Shown: positions 16,568-26,593, counted from the stretch's first letter. The stretch is 64,000 nt of DNA from Betaproteobacteria bacterium Ga0077526 (GCA_001464765.1 LNDV01000028.1:248001-312000), one strand, 5' to 3'. The notes: generated by a model not told the origin, from the sequence alone. Program-made: numbers and translations.

Positions 16568-17470
16568 ATGACTTTCGACATGCTTGCCTCGCAGGCATTC
16601 ACAGGTGTCTCGATCTTCACGATCCTGATGCTGATGGCGCTGGGTCTGGCGATCGTGTTCGGTCTCATGGGCGTGATCAACATGGCCCATGGCGAACTGA
16701 TGGCCATGGGCGCCTACTGCAGCTACGGAACGGCACTCTTCTTCCATGCGTACCTGCCGGACCTGATGGACTACTACGTGTTCGTCGGGATCGCCCTTGC
16801 GTTCGTGGTCACGAGCATCTTCGGCTATCTTCTGGAACGGGGGCTCATCCGGTTCCTGTACAAGCGGCCGCTCGACACGCTGCTGGCGACGTGGGGTCTC
16901 AGTCTCATCCTGCAGCAGATCTACCGGCAGTTCATCAATTCGAAGGAAGTGGAGGTGCCGACGGTGAGCTGGCTGCGCGGCGCGTGGCAGGCCACCGAGG
17001 GCGTCGCCCTGCCGCTGTCCCGCTTGTTCATCATCGGCCTCGCGGTGGTCACCGCATTCGCTGTCTGGTGGCTGCTGTTCCGCACGCGCTGGGGCCTGCG
17101 CATCCGCGCGGTCACGCAGAACCGGACGATGGCCGGTGCGGCGGGCATCGATACCAACAAGGTGGACGCGTATACGTTCGCGCTGGGCTGCGGCCTGGCC
17201 GGCATCGCAGGCAGCTCGTTCACCATGCTGGCCTCGACGGGGCCGACGACCGGCCAGCAGTACATCGTCGACACGTTCATCGTCGTGGTGTTCGGCGGCG
17301 TCGAAAGTCTCATCGGCACGATTGCGTCCGCGTTCATCATCGGTCAGATGCAGTCGTGGTTCGAGTTCGGCATGAGCGGCTCCATGGCCCGCGCGAGCAT
17401 CCTCCTGCTCGTGATCGTCGTCCTGTTCTTCCGGCCCAACGGACTGTTTGCCACCAAGGTGAGACGCTGA
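16568..17470 (+). CDS. urtB: ABC transporter permease, UrtB-like (copy 2, short form)
   Basis: 300 residues from ATG 16568; TTG 16562 is an alternative, and no clear ribosome site is seen. LivH-type permease with GVINMAHGELMAMGAYCSYG, TQNRTMAGAAGIDTNKVDAY and a C-terminal FRPNGLFATKVRR. Unlike UrtB1 it lacks the 240-residue signal peptide and periplasmic helical extension, so it is only the membrane domain. It overlaps urtC2 (TGATG). Forms the channel with UrtC2. Confidence 0.92.
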   Translation: MTFDMLASQAFTGVSIFTILMLMALGLAIVFGLMGVINMAHGELMAMGAYCSYGTALFFHAYLPDLMDYYVFVGIALAFVVTSIFGYLLERGLIRFLYKRPLDTLLATWGLSLILQQIYRQFINSKEVEVPTVSWLRGAWQATEGVALPLSRLFIIGLAVVTAFAVWWLLFRTRWGLRIRAVTQNRTMAGAAGIDTNKVDAYTFALGCGLAGIAGSSFTMLASTGPTTGQQYIVDTFIVVVFGGVESLIGTIASAFIIGQMQSWFEFGMSGSMARASILLLVIVVLFFRPNGLFATKVRR

Positions 17471-18684
17471 TGAGCATGCCCCGTCCTTCCGCGAGCCGCA
17501 CCGCGGCGGAAAGCATCCGCTCAGAGCGGAGCTTTCTCGCCAAGGCATCGATCCCGATTCTTGCGGTTCTGCTGCTCGCTGCGCTCCCGCTCACGCTCGA
17601 CATCTTCCGCCTCGGCCTCGCCGCGAAGTACCTCTCGCTCTCGTTCTGCGCCGTGGGCATCGTCCTGATCTGGGGCTACGGCGGCATCCTGAGTCTCGGA
17701 CAGGGTGTGTTCTTCGGGCTTGGCAGCTACATGATGGCGATGTTCCTCAAGCTCGAGTCCACGGGGGCCGACAGTTCCGCGCAGGCGCTCTCGTCGTTCT
17801 TCGGGTCCAATCTGCCGGACTTCATGGTCTGGAACAGCATCGAGACGCTTCCCTGGTGGTGGGAGCCCTTCAATCACGCCTGGTTCACCATTCCGGCCAT
17901 CCTGATCCTGCCTGCCGTTCTGGCCTTCGTGCTCGCCTACGCGAACTTCCGCAGACGGATCGGCGATGTGTACTTCTCCATCGTTACGCTGGCCTTGTCG
18001 GCGATCCTCGCCATCGTGATCATCGGCCAGCAGGGCGTGACCGGCGGTGTGAACGGCATCAACGACTTCCGCACCTTCCTCGGCATCAATCTCGACGACG
18101 ACAAGGTGAAGGTATCGATGTACTACATCACGTGCGTGCTGCTGCTCGGGTGCGTGATGATCGGGACGTTCGTCCTTCGCAGCCGCCTGGGGAAGGTGCT
18201 CGTCGCCATCCGTGATCGCGAGGACCGCGTGCGCTTCTCGGGATACGATCCGGCACTGTTCAAGGCCTTCATCTTCGCCATCGCCGCGGTGTTCTCGTCG
18301 ATCGGCGGTGCGATGTTCACTCTCCAGGTCGGGCTGGCATCGCCGTCGCTCGTCGGGATCGTGCCATCGGTCGAGATGGTGATCTACGCCGCCGTGGGCG
18401 GACGCCTCTCGCTGGTCGGCGCGGTGTACGGCGCGGTGCTCGTGGGGTACGCCAAGACCTTCTTCTCCGAGAACTTCGTCGAGTACTGGATGTACTTCAT
18501 CGGCGGGTTGTTCGTGGTGGTGGTGATGTTCCTTCCCGACGGCCTCGCCGGTCTGATCGACCGCATCCGTGGCGGCGGCAAGCCCGGCGCTTCATCGGGG
18601 GAACCGACGCCTGCGCGCGAAGACGGCGCGTCGCCGCCGCCTGGGGCCGCGCGCCTTGCGGGTGAGACGGGAGGTGCGGAATGA
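17470..18684 (+). CDS. urtC: ABC transporter permease, UrtC-like (copy 2)
   Basis: 404 residues from ATG 17470, overlapping the urtB2 stop. LivM-type permease: VLIWGYGGILSLGQGVFFGL, RRRIGDVYFSIVTLALSAIL, GGVNGINDFRTFLG, AIRDREDRVRFSGYDP. The C-terminal tail of about 40 residues after the last membrane helix is Gly/Pro/Ala-rich (GGGKPGASSGEPTPARE) and not seen in UrtC1. Its stop overlaps the urtD2 start (ATGA). Inner membrane partner of UrtB2. Confidence 0.92.
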   Translation: MSMPRPSASRTAAESIRSERSFLAKASIPILAVLLLAALPLTLDIFRLGLAAKYLSLSFCAVGIVLIWGYGGILSLGQGVFFGLGSYMMAMFLKLESTGADSSAQALSSFFGSNLPDFMVWNSIETLPWWWEPFNHAWFTIPAILILPAVLAFVLAYANFRRRIGDVYFSIVTLALSAILAIVIIGQQGVTGGVNGINDFRTFLGINLDDDKVKVSMYYITCVLLLGCVMIGTFVLRSRLGKVLVAIRDREDRVRFSGYDPALFKAFIFAIAAVFSSIGGAMFTLQVGLASPSLVGIVPSVEMVIYAAVGGRLSLVGAVYGAVLVGYAKTFFSENFVEYWMYFIGGLFVVVVMFLPDGLAGLIDRIRGGGKPGASSGEPTPAREDGASPPPGAARLAGETGGAE

Positions 18685-19418
18685 GCGAGTACATCCTGGC
18701 TGTCGAAGGCCTCACGGTCTCGTTCGACGGGTTCCGTGCAGTCGACGACCTCAACTTCTACGTCGAGAAGGACGAACTGCGCTGCGTCATCGGGCCCAAC
18801 GGCGCCGGCAAGACCACCCTGCTCGACATGATCTGCGGCAAGACCAAGCCCACCGGCGGCACGATCAAGTTCAAGACCTTCGACCTGACCGGCATGATCG
18901 AGTACCAGATCACCCGGATCGGCGTGGGGCGCAAGTTCCAGAATCCGAGCGTGTACGAGGACCTCACGGTGTTCGAGAACCTGGAGATCTCGTATCCGAA
19001 GAAGCGCGGTCTGATGGGTTCGCTCTTCTTCCGGCGCGATGACGATCTGCTCTCCAAGATCGATGAGGTAGCGGAACAGATCTTCCTGCACGAAGTTCTG
19101 CGGCACAAGGCAGGCAAGCTCAGCCACGGACAGAAGCAGTGGCTGGAGATCGGCATGCTGCTCATGCAGGACCCGGAACTGCTGCTCCTCGACGAACCCG
19201 TCGCGGGCATGAGCGCGAAGGAGCGGGAGCAGACCGCCTATCTCCTCAACAACATCTCGAAGGGCCGCTCCATCGTGGTGATCGAGCACGACATGGCGTT
19301 CGTGCGGATGATCGCGCACAAGGTCACGGTGCTGCACCAGGGAAAGCTGCTCGCGGAAGGCAGCATGGATCAGGTGCAGGCCGACGAGCGCGTCAAGGAC
19401 GTGTACCTGGGACACTGA
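18681..19418 (+). CDS. urtD: ABC transporter ATPase, UrtD-like (copy 2)
   Basis: 245 residues. Walker A GPNGAGKT (about residues 38-45), signature LSHGQKQWLEIGML as in UrtD1, Walker B LLLLDEPVAGM, and switch H in VIEHDMAFV. It lacks the N-terminal extension of UrtD1. Coupled by overlap to urtC2 and followed after 22 bases by urtE2. Energises the second transporter. Confidence 0.94.
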   Translation: MSEYILAVEGLTVSFDGFRAVDDLNFYVEKDELRCVIGPNGAGKTTLLDMICGKTKPTGGTIKFKTFDLTGMIEYQITRIGVGRKFQNPSVYEDLTVFENLEISYPKKRGLMGSLFFRRDDDLLSKIDEVAEQIFLHEVLRHKAGKLSHGQKQWLEIGMLLMQDPELLLLDEPVAGMSAKEREQTAYLLNNISKGRSIVVIEHDMAFVRMIAHKVTVLHQGKLLAEGSMDQVQADERVKDVYLGH

Positions 19419-19440
19419 GTCGAGAGACACGGATACGCAA

Positions 19441-20130
19441 ATGCTGAGCGTCAAGTCATTGAACGTCTACTACGGAGAAAGCCACGTCATCCGCAACGTG
19501 TCCTTCGACGTGGCCCAGGGCGAGACGGTCGCCATCATGGGCCGGAACGGCATGGGCAAGAGCACGCTGCTGAAGGCGCTGATCGGCATCCTGCCGACGC
19601 GCGGCGGTGACATCGGCATCGCCGGCCGGGCGGTGGCGGGCACGCCGACCTACGCGCGCGTGGCGGCCGGCATGGGGTTCGTGCCGCAGGGTCGCATGAT
19701 CTTTCCCTACCTCACGGTGGAGGAGAACATCCTCACCGGCATGGAGAACGTCACCGACAAGTCGGTGCCCTCGTACATCTATGAGGTGTTCCCCGTCCTG
19801 AACGAGATGAGGGGCCGGCGCGGCGGGAACCTCTCGGGCGGACAGCAGCAGCAGCTCGCGATCGCGCGGGCACTCGTGAGCAACCCCAAGATCCTCGTGC
19901 TGGACGAACCGACGGAAGGCATCCAGCCCTCGATCATCAAGGACATCGCCAGGGCGCTGAACCGGCTCAAGGCGGACCGCGGCTTCTCGCTGGTGGTGTC
20001 GGAGCAGGTGCTGTCGTTCGCCATGGACGTGGCGGACCGGTTTCTCATCATCGAGAAGGGGGAGTTCGTGTACGAGGGCCCGCGGGCCAGCGTGGACCAG
20101 GCCAAGATTCACAGCTATCTGACGATCTGA
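19441..20130 (+). CDS. urtE: ABC transporter ATPase, UrtE-like (copy 2)
   Basis: 229 residues. Walker A GRNGMGKST (about residues 35-43), signature [15 protein letters not shown], Walker [20 protein letters not shown]. Partner of UrtD2. A 129-base gap with GAGGAGTAAGCGAA at its end leads to amiE, so amiE has its own good ribosome site and is probably part of the same transcript; I see no convincing terminator in this gap. Confidence 0.94.
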   Translation: MLSVKSLNVYYGESHVIRNVSFDVAQGETVAIMGRNGMGKSTLLKALIGILPTRGGDIGIAGRAVAGTPTYARVAAGMGFVPQGRMIFPYLTVEENILTGMENVTDKSVPSYIYEVFPVLNEMRGRRGGNLSGGQQQQLAIARALVSNPKILVLDEPTEGIQPSIIKDIARALNRLKADRGFSLVVSEQVLSFAMDVADRFLIIEKGEFVYEGPRASVDQAKIHSYLTI

Positions 20131-20259
20131 GGGTTTCCGCAGCCGGGCCGTCGCGCGGCGGACCGGCTGAGCGCGGACTGCAGCAGACACCCGCGCGCAA
20201 ATCGACCGAAGGGGCTCGTTCCATCGGTTCCGACCAACGACGTTTGAGGAGTAAGCGAA

Positions 20260-21300
20260 ATGTTGCACGGAGATATTTCCAGCAGTAACGACACCGTTGG
20301 CGTTGCCGTCGTCAACTACAAGATGCCGAGATTGCACACCAAGGCCGAAGTGCTCGACAACGCGCGCAAGATCGCCGACATGATCGTCGGCATGAAGGTG
20401 GGTCTGCCCGGCATGGATCTCGTGATCTTCCCCGAGTACAGCACCCACGGGATCATGTACGACAGCAAGGAGATGTACGACACCGCCTCCACCTGCCCGG
20501 GAGAGGAGACCGCCATCTTCGCCGACGCCTGCCGCAAGGCGAAGGTCTGGGGTGTGTTCTCGCTTACCGGCGAGCGCCACGAGGAGCATCCGAACAAGGC
20601 GCCGTACAACACCCTGATCCTGATGAACGACAAGGGTGAGATCGTCCAGAAGTACCGCAAGATCATGCCGTGGGTGCCGATCGAGGGCTGGTATCCGGGC
20701 AACTGCACCTACGTGTCCGAAGGTCCCAAGGGGCTCAAGGTCTCGCTCATCATCTGCGACGACGGCAACTACCCCGAGATCTGGCGCGACTGCGCCATGA
20801 AGGGTGCGGAACTGATCGTCCGCTGCCAGGGCTACATGTACCCGGCGAAGGACCAGCAGGTCATCATGGCCAAGGCCATGGCCTGGGCGAACAACTGCTA
20901 CGTGGCGGTGGCCAACGCTGCCGGCTTCGATGGCGTCTACTCGTACTTCGGCCACTCCGCGATCATCGGTTTCGACGGGCGCACGCTCGGCGAGTGCGGT
21001 GAAGAGGACTACGGGATCCAGTACGCGCAGCTCTCCAAGTCCCTCATCCGCGACGCACGCCGCAACGGCCAGTCGGAGAACCATCTGTTCAAGCTGGTCC
21101 ACCGCGGCTACACCGGCATGATCAACTCGCGGGAAGGCGACAAGGGCGTGGCCGCATGCCCGTACGACTTCTACAAGAAGTGGATCACCGATCCGGAAGG
21201 CACGCGGGAGATGGTGGAAGCCTTCACCCGGCCCACCGTCGGTACCGACGAGTGTCCGATCGAGGGCATTCCCAACACCAAGGCTGCCGTTCACAAGTAA
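20260..21300 (+). CDS. amiE: aliphatic amidase AmiE
   Basis: 346 residues, the same length as the Pseudomonas enzyme. The nitrilase-superfamily triad falls at identical numbers: Glu59 (FPEYS), Lys134 (YRKIMPW) and Cys166 ([11 protein letters not shown]). Reaction: short aliphatic amides such as acetamide to the acid and ammonia, in the cytoplasm. The length and numbering favour AmiE over the shorter formamidase AmiF, but the preferred amide cannot be read off. It sits behind a transporter and downstream of an AmiC/AmiR-type attenuator, replacing the amiS channel of the Pseudomonas operon with an ABC importer. Confidence 0.95.
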   Translation: MLHGDISSSNDTVGVAVVNYKMPRLHTKAEVLDNARKIADMIVGMKVGLPGMDLVIFPEYSTHGIMYDSKEMYDTASTCPGEETAIFADACRKAKVWGVFSLTGERHEEHPNKAPYNTLILMNDKGEIVQKYRKIMPWVPIEGWYPGNCTYVSEGPKGLKVSLIICDDGNYPEIWRDCAMKGAELIVRCQGYMYPAKDQQVIMAKAMAWANNCYVAVANAAGFDGVYSYFGHSAIIGFDGRTLGECGEEDYGIQYAQLSKSLIRDARRNGQSENHLFKLVHRGYTGMINSREGDKGVAACPYDFYKKWITDPEGTREMVEAFTRPTVGTDECPIEGIPNTKAAVHK

Positions 21301-21312
21301 CATCCGAACGCT

Positions 21313-21344
21313 CACGGACCGCCACCTTCTGGTGGTGGTCCGTG
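21313..21344 (+). other. long hairpin between amiE and ureE
   Basis: CACGGACCGCCACC (21313-21326) pairs with GGTGGTGGTCCGTG (21331-21344), 14 pairs with one G-U and a TTCT loop. No T run follows. It may partly end the amiE transcript or protect its 3' end, so the urease genes downstream may have lower or separate expression. The remaining gap to ureE shows no promoter that I can support. Confidence 0.55.
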
Positions 21345-21449
21345 ACGGTTACTCCGCACCGGGGTGCTAGGCGCCCCGGATCCAGATTGCAGGGCTTCCC
21401 GAGTACGCGGCTACCGCGCCGGGACACCCTAAGACTTCGAGACTGTTTC

Positions 21450-21899
21450 ATGTTGCGGCTTACCCGATTGCTGGGCAATGCGAGCGATGCGACCATCGGC
21501 GAAAGCCTGCATCGGATCGAGCATGCCGGCGGCCTCGAGATCATCACCCTGAAGCGCAGCGACACCGCGCGGAAGAGACTGCACGCGTTCACGGACCGGG
21601 GCACCGAGATCGGCGTGATGCTCGATCGATCCGAGCAGCTCGCCAACGGCGCCGTCCTGCTTCTGGAGGACGCCCGTGCCATCGTCGTGCGGCTCGATGA
21701 ACCCCAATGGCTCGGGCTCGCGCCGGCCGACGCGGCTGCGGCCCTGGAGCTCGGGTACTTCTGCGGCAACATGCACTGGAAGGTCCGCTTCGTGGGCGAG
21801 TATCTGCACATCTCCATGGAAGGCCCGCGGGAGGATTACCTCCACCGCCTTCAGCATCTGATCGACGCCCGTCGCATCTCGGTACTCGGCGATGGCTGA
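21450..21899 (+). CDS. ureE: urease accessory protein UreE
   Basis: 149 residues from ATG 21450. N-terminal part carries RGTEIGVMLDRSEQLANGAVL, and the C-terminal domain has the dimer-interface metal site ELGYFCGNMHWKV (conserved His). Role: nickel metallochaperone delivering Ni2+ to the UreDFG-apourease complex. There is no histidine-rich tail, so it holds nickel only at the interface. It overlaps ureF by eight bases. First of the accessory genes, which come with the second urease only. Confidence 0.92.
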   Translation: MLRLTRLLGNASDATIGESLHRIEHAGGLEIITLKRSDTARKRLHAFTDRGTEIGVMLDRSEQLANGAVLLLEDARAIVVRLDEPQWLGLAPADAAAALELGYFCGNMHWKVRFVGEYLHISMEGPREDYLHRLQHLIDARRISVLGDG

Positions 21900-22572
21900 G
21901 ATCGATCACGCGTTCGCATTGCTGCAACTGGGCGACAGCTTCTTTCCCAGCGGCGCAGCGTCGTTCTCCTGGGGGCTCGAAACCCTGCGCGCGGAAGGCC
22001 ACATCCGGCGCGCGGCGGACGTCGAGGCCTTCATCGCCGGGCAACTGCGGATGCGGTGGGCGAGCTTCGATCGCGCTGCCGTCATCGCCGCCTATCGCGT
22101 GGGAACCGATCTCGATGCTCTGGCCGAGATCGACCGTCATGCCGATGCTGCGACCCTTGCCCGCGAAGCCCGGGAAGGCGGGCGACGCATTGGCGGAGCC
22201 CTGCTCAAGGTCCATGCCGAGATGGGCACGGCCGGAGCCGCCGCCTACCGCGAGCGCGTCGTTGCCGGTGAGGCGCCGGGGCAGCTCGTGTGCATCCAGG
22301 GGCTCGCGGGTGCGGCGCTCGGACTGGGCGAAGTCACGACCGCTGCTCTTTCGGCCTATGGTCTCGCGGTGGGCATAGTCGGCGCCGCGCTGCGCATGGG
22401 TGTACTGGGTCACGTGGATGGCCAGAAGATCCTGACGCGACAGCGCGATATCGTCGCGGAGCTTGCGCAGGCCGAACCGCCGTCTCCCGACCGTCTCCAC
22501 GCCTACACGCCGATGGCCGAGATCGCGATGATGCGCCATGAGACAGGCAGTGGCCGGCTGTTCGCCAGTTGA
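21892..22572 (+). CDS. ureF: urease accessory protein UreF
   Basis: 226 residues. All-helical UreF features: LLQLGDSFFPSGAASFSWGLE near the N-terminus, the RAAELRMR-like AGQLRMRWASFD, GGRRIGGALLKVH, GAAYRERVVAGEAPGQ-like segment and a conserved C-terminal PLAEIAMMRHE variant (TPMAEIAMMRHETGSGRLF). With UreD and UreG it forms the nickel-insertion complex and gates UreG GTP hydrolysis. Starts inside the ureE end, stops 42 bases before ureAB. Confidence 0.93.
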   Translation: MAEIDHAFALLQLGDSFFPSGAASFSWGLETLRAEGHIRRAADVEAFIAGQLRMRWASFDRAAVIAAYRVGTDLDALAEIDRHADAATLAREAREGGRRIGGALLKVHAEMGTAGAAAYRERVVAGEAPGQLVCIQGLAGAALGLGEVTTAALSAYGLAVGIVGAALRMGVLGHVDGQKILTRQRDIVAELAQAEPPSPDRLHAYTPMAEIAMMRHETGSGRLFAS

Positions 22573-22614
22573 TCGCCTTGCGTTGAGAAAATCGAATCCG
22601 AGGAGGCCGCATCG

Positions 22615-23310
22615 ATGCTGCTCACACCCACAGAACTCGAACGACTGACCATCTACACCGCGGCGGAACTCGCCCGCAAACGTCGCGCCAAGGGCCTCAA
22701 GCTCAACTACCCCGAGGCGGTGGCCATCATCGCCGACGAGATTCTCGAGGGCGCGAGGGAAGGGCGGTCGGTGGCCGACCTCATCGCATTCGGGTCCACT
22801 TTGCTCACGACGGATGACGTGATGCCGGGCATGGCCGAGATGATGCCGATCCTGCAGGTCGAGGGCACCTTTCCCGACGGCACGAAGCTCGTGACGGTGC
22901 ACGATCCGATCCGGCCGGGCCGGCAGCCGGTCGCGACTTCGGTCACCCCGGGGGAGATCCTTCCCGCCGAGGGCGACATCGAGATCAACGCCGGAAAAGC
23001 GAGGGTGACGATTCGGGCGTGCAACACGGGAGACCGCCCCATCCAGATCGGCAGCCACTACCACTTCTTCGAGGCCAATCGCGCCCTGGACTTCGATCGC
23101 GAACAGGCCTTCGGCATGCACCTCGACATCCCGGCAGGGACCGCAGTGCGCTTCGAGCCGGGGGAGGAGAAGGAGGTCACCCTGACCTCGTTCGGTGGTA
23201 CCGGCGAGATTTACGGCCTCAACGGCCTGACCAACGGATCCACACGGAGTGACGTCGTGAAGGACCAGGCGCTGCAGCTGGCGCGCAGCCGCGGTTTCAA
23301 AGGAGCCTGA
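22615..23310 (+). CDS. ureAB: fused urease gamma-beta subunit (UreAB, second urease)
   Basis: 231 residues. Residues 1-100 are a complete gamma subunit ([45 protein letters not shown]); a short linker [11 protein letters not shown] follows, then a complete beta subunit ([47 protein letters not shown]). A C-terminal tail of about 25 residues extends beyond the usual beta end. Fused gamma-beta subunits are known in Helicobacter (named UreA there); the first urease here has separate genes. It ends one base before the ureC2 ATG. Confidence 0.94.
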   Translation: MLLTPTELERLTIYTAAELARKRRAKGLKLNYPEAVAIIADEILEGAREGRSVADLIAFGSTLLTTDDVMPGMAEMMPILQVEGTFPDGTKLVTVHDPIRPGRQPVATSVTPGEILPAEGDIEINAGKARVTIRACNTGDRPIQIGSHYHFFEANRALDFDREQAFGMHLDIPAGTAVRFEPGEEKEVTLTSFGGTGEIYGLNGLTNGSTRSDVVKDQALQLARSRGFKGA

Positions 23311-23311
23311 T

Positions 23312-25024
23312 ATGGCCAAGATCTCCCGGAAAGAGTATGCGCAGATGTACGGCCCCACCAAGGGGGATGGCGTCCGCCTCGGGGACACCTCGCTGATCGC
23401 CGAGATCGAGCACGACTACGCCGTGCCCGGTGACGAGTGCCTGCATGGCGGCGGCAAGACGCTGCGCGATGGCCTTGGGCTGATGCCCGGCTATGACAGC
23501 GCGGCAGGCTCGCTCGACATGCTGATCTCCAACGTGGTCGTCATCGACCCGGTGCTCGGCATCGTCAAGGGCGACATCGGCATCAAGGACGGGAAGATCG
23601 TCGGAGTCGGCAAGGCCGGCAATCCGCACACCATGGATGGTGTCCACCCCGATCTGATCTGCGGTGCCGCGACGACAGTGCGCGACGGCGAGGGGCTCAT
23701 TGCCACCGCTGGCGGCATCGATCTTCACGTGCACTTCGACTCGGCGCAGCTGGTCGAGCACGCAATAGCGTCCGGACTGACCACCATGCTCGGCGGCTCC
23801 CTCGGCCCGATCACGGTCGGCATCGACTGCGGCGGTGCCTGGAACGTAGGCAAGATGCTGCAGGCGGCCGAGCACTGGCCGATGAACTTCGGCTTCCTCG
23901 GGCGGGGCAACACGTCCAAGCCGCGCTCGATCTACGACCAGATCGCCGGCGGCTGCGTCGGCGTCAAGATCCACGAGGACTGGGGGGCGATGCCGGCAGT
24001 GATCGACACGGCCCTCGCCGTGGCCGACGAGCTGGATTTCCAGGTGCAGCTGCACACCGACACCCTGAACGAATCGGGTTTCCTGGAGGACACGATGGCC
24101 GCCATCAAGGGGCGGACCATCCACATGTACCACGTCGAGGGTGCGGGCGGCGGGCACGCGCCGGACATGATCAGCTGCGTGGGACAAATGAACGTCCTGC
24201 CCTCGTCTACCAACCCGACCAATCCCTACACCGTGAACACGTTCGACGAGCACCTCGACATGATCATGGTGTGCCACCACCTCAACCCGGCGGTGCCCGA
24301 GGACGTGGCCTTCGCCGAGAGCCGCATCCGTGCGCAGACCATCGCCGCCGAGGACGTGCTGCACGACATGGGCGCCATCGCGGGACTGGGTTCGGACAGC
24401 CAGGGCATGGGCCGCATCAACGAAGTCATCTGCCGCACCTGGCAGCTGGCCTCCAAGATGAAGGACCAGTTCGGGCGTCTGTCGACCGAGACCACCCGTA
24501 TTGGCGACAACGAGCGCATCAAGCGCTACATCGCCAAGTACACCATCAATGCCGCCCGCACCTTCGGCATCGACAAGTACATCGGTTCCCTGGAGAAAGG
24601 GAAGATGGCGGACATCGTGCTGTGGCGGCCCGCCTTCTTCGGGATCAAGCCCGAGCTGGTCGTCAAGGGCGGATTCATTGCGTGGGGCGCCATGGGTGAC
24701 TCGGCCGCCTCGCTGATGACCTGCGAGCCATTGCTGATGCGGCCGCAGTGGGGGGCATTCGGCGAGGCGAAGCAGGCCTTGTCGGCCTGTTTCGTCAATC
24801 AACTGGCGATCGATGGGGACATCGCCGGACGGCTGGGACTGAAAAAGCAGATCCTCCCGGTACGCGGCACGCGCAAGCTCAACAAGTCGCACATGCTGCA
24901 CAACGACGTCTGTCCCAACATCAGCGTGGATCCGCAGACCTTCCAGGTGAAGATCGACGGCAAGCCCATTGGCTGCGAGCCTGCAAAGGTGGTGCCGCTC
25001 GCGCAACGGTATATGCTGCGCTGA
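23312..25024 (+). CDS. ureC: divergent urease alpha subunit (UreC, second urease)
   Basis: 570 residues. All metal ligands and acid/base residues are kept: HVHF, K219 in [34 protein letters not shown], flap MVCHHLN, D362. Two substrate-contact spots differ from UreC1: the ATTCTPG segment is replaced by VGIDCGG (169-175), and the Ala after DSQ is Gly365. The HYRPMFG region is also changed (LMRPQWG). So it is a likely active Ni-amidohydrolase, but its substrate range could differ from urea. Neighbours are fused ureAB upstream and ureG, ureD downstream. Confidence 0.92.
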   Translation: MAKISRKEYAQMYGPTKGDGVRLGDTSLIAEIEHDYAVPGDECLHGGGKTLRDGLGLMPGYDSAAGSLDMLISNVVVIDPVLGIVKGDIGIKDGKIVGVGKAGNPHTMDGVHPDLICGAATTVRDGEGLIATAGGIDLHVHFDSAQLVEHAIASGLTTMLGGSLGPITVGIDCGGAWNVGKMLQAAEHWPMNFGFLGRGNTSKPRSIYDQIAGGCVGVKIHEDWGAMPAVIDTALAVADELDFQVQLHTDTLNESGFLEDTMAAIKGRTIHMYHVEGAGGGHAPDMISCVGQMNVLPSSTNPTNPYTVNTFDEHLDMIMVCHHLNPAVPEDVAFAESRIRAQTIAAEDVLHDMGAIAGLGSDSQGMGRINEVICRTWQLASKMKDQFGRLSTETTRIGDNERIKRYIAKYTINAARTFGIDKYIGSLEKGKMADIVLWRPAFFGIKPELVVKGGFIAWGAMGDSAASLMTCEPLLMRPQWGAFGEAKQALSACFVNQLAIDGDIAGRLGLKKQILPVRGTRKLNKSHMLHNDVCPNISVDPQTFQVKIDGKPIGCEPAKVVPLAQRYMLR

Positions 25025-25049
25025 CCAGTTTCCGGTGGAGGCCTCTCAA

Positions 25050-25709
25050 ATGAACGACATCGCCGCCGGCCTCAGGCCGGCTGTGCAGAGCTCTCGACCC
25101 AAGACCGCCGCCCGCGTCGGGATCGGCGGTCCTGTGGGCTCGGGCAAGACCGCCCTGCTCGAGCAATTGATTCCGCGCTTCCTGAGGCGCGGCACCGACC
25201 TCGCGGTGATCACCAATGACATCGCTACCAAGGAGGACGCCGAGCGCGTCCGCCGCAGCGGGCTCATCGCGCCGGAGCGCGTGCTCGCGGTAGAGACCGG
25301 CGCCTGCCCCCACTCGGCCATCCGCGAGGACCCGACACTCAACATGCAGTCGGCCGACGAACTGGACCGGCGCTACCCCGGGCTGGAACTGATCCTCATC
25401 GAGTCCGGCGGGGATAACCTCGCGTCGTCCTTCTCGCTGGACCTCGTCGACCACTGGCTGTTCGTGATCGACGTGGCGGGCGGGGACGACATTCCCCGCA
25501 AGCGCGGGCTCGGCGTGATGTCCTGCGACCTGCTGGTCATCAACAAGACCGATCTTGCGCCATACGTGAGATGCGATCTCCCGCGGATGGTCCGCGAGGC
25601 GAACGAGGTCCGCGGCGCCCGGCCGGTGCTGCTTACCAACTGCCAGACTGGCGAAGGCGTCGATGCCATCGTCGACCACATCGCGCGTGAGGTGCTGTTT
25701 GACCGGTGA
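25050..25709 (+). CDS. ureG: urease accessory GTPase UreG
   Basis: 219 residues from ATG 25050 with GGTGGAG upstream. SIMIBI GTPase: P-loop GGPVGSGKT (about residues 27-35), metal motif CPH in [20 protein letters not shown], and NKTDLAPYV for guanine. The N-terminal 20 residues are a non-conserved extension without the His-rich stretch of some UreG. It powers nickel transfer into apourease with UreD and UreF. The stop is followed after four bases by the ureD ATG. Confidence 0.95.
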   Translation: MNDIAAGLRPAVQSSRPKTAARVGIGGPVGSGKTALLEQLIPRFLRRGTDLAVITNDIATKEDAERVRRSGLIAPERVLAVETGACPHSAIREDPTLNMQSADELDRRYPGLELILIESGGDNLASSFSLDLVDHWLFVIDVAGGDDIPRKRGLGVMSCDLLVINKTDLAPYVRCDLPRMVREANEVRGARPVLLTNCQTGEGVDAIVDHIAREVLFDR

Positions 25710-25713
25710 CCGC

Positions 25714-26568
25714 ATGCTCGAGCCGGGCGTCGTTTCGCCAGGAGGCGGGCAGCCCCAGGTGGACATCGGCTTCGCCGGCACACCGGGGGCTCGCACCTTC
25801 CTGAAGCGGCAGCGAGTCGCCTACCCGTTCCATCTGTGCCGGGCGCTTCACATGCCCGGCGATCCGGTGGAGTTCTGCACGGTCTATCTGCAGTCGTGTT
25901 CCGGAGGCATCTTTCAGGCAGACCGCCTCGCACTCAACATCGCGGCACAGCAGGATGCGCGTGTTCACCTGACTACGGCCGCGTCCACGGTGGTCCACAC
26001 CATGAACGAGGGACACGCTGAACACGTCGTGCGTCTGGACGCCGGGCCCGGCTCCTATGTCGAGTATCTGCCCGACCCGCTGATCCTCTTCCCACGGGCG
26101 CGGCTGCGCAACGCGCTCACCGTACGGCTCGATCCGACGGCGAGCGTCGTGCTGTGCGACAGCTTTCTGGCCCATGATCCTTCGGCGAGTGACGCCACTT
26201 TCGACTGGTTGCAAAGCGACACCCAAGTCGAGAGTGCCGACGGTGCGATCCTCGCCGTCGACAGATTCGAGGTTCGCGGTTCAGATGTGTCGTCGGGGGA
26301 TGTGGGCGTTCATGGACCCTTCGCGATGCAGGCGACCTTGATGGTGCTGCATCCTGCCGCACCGGAGCGTGCGCTGGACGCCCTGCGCGGCGTCCTGCCG
26401 GAGCCGGGCAGGGTATACGCGGGGGCCTCGCTGCTCCCGGGGGGCTGCGGTGCCTGGATGCGCGTGGTTTCGAGCGACGCCGTCGCGTTGCGCGCCCTCG
26501 TGCGCGATGGCTGGGCTGCCATCAGAACGCCGCTGACCGGGACACCGCCCGGCATAAGGCGCAAATGA
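25714..26568 (+). CDS. ureD: urease accessory protein UreD
   Basis: 284 residues from ATG 25714 (the frame extends upstream into ureG). UreD/UreH features: [40 protein letters not shown] and [20 protein letters not shown], then a [20 protein letters not shown] segment that is the strongest family match. It is the scaffold that docks on apourease and tunnels nickel from UreG/UreF. Last accessory gene; the CbbQ-like ATPase begins 25 bases later. Confidence 0.92.
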   Translation: MLEPGVVSPGGGQPQVDIGFAGTPGARTFLKRQRVAYPFHLCRALHMPGDPVEFCTVYLQSCSGGIFQADRLALNIAAQQDARVHLTTAASTVVHTMNEGHAEHVVRLDAGPGSYVEYLPDPLILFPRARLRNALTVRLDPTASVVLCDSFLAHDPSASDATFDWLQSDTQVESADGAILAVDRFEVRGSDVSSGDVGVHGPFAMQATLMVLHPAAPERALDALRGVLPEPGRVYAGASLLPGGCGAWMRVVSSDAVALRALVRDGWAAIRTPLTGTPPGIRRK

Positions 26569-26593
26569 ACACGGCTCGCGCGGAGACGAGGCA

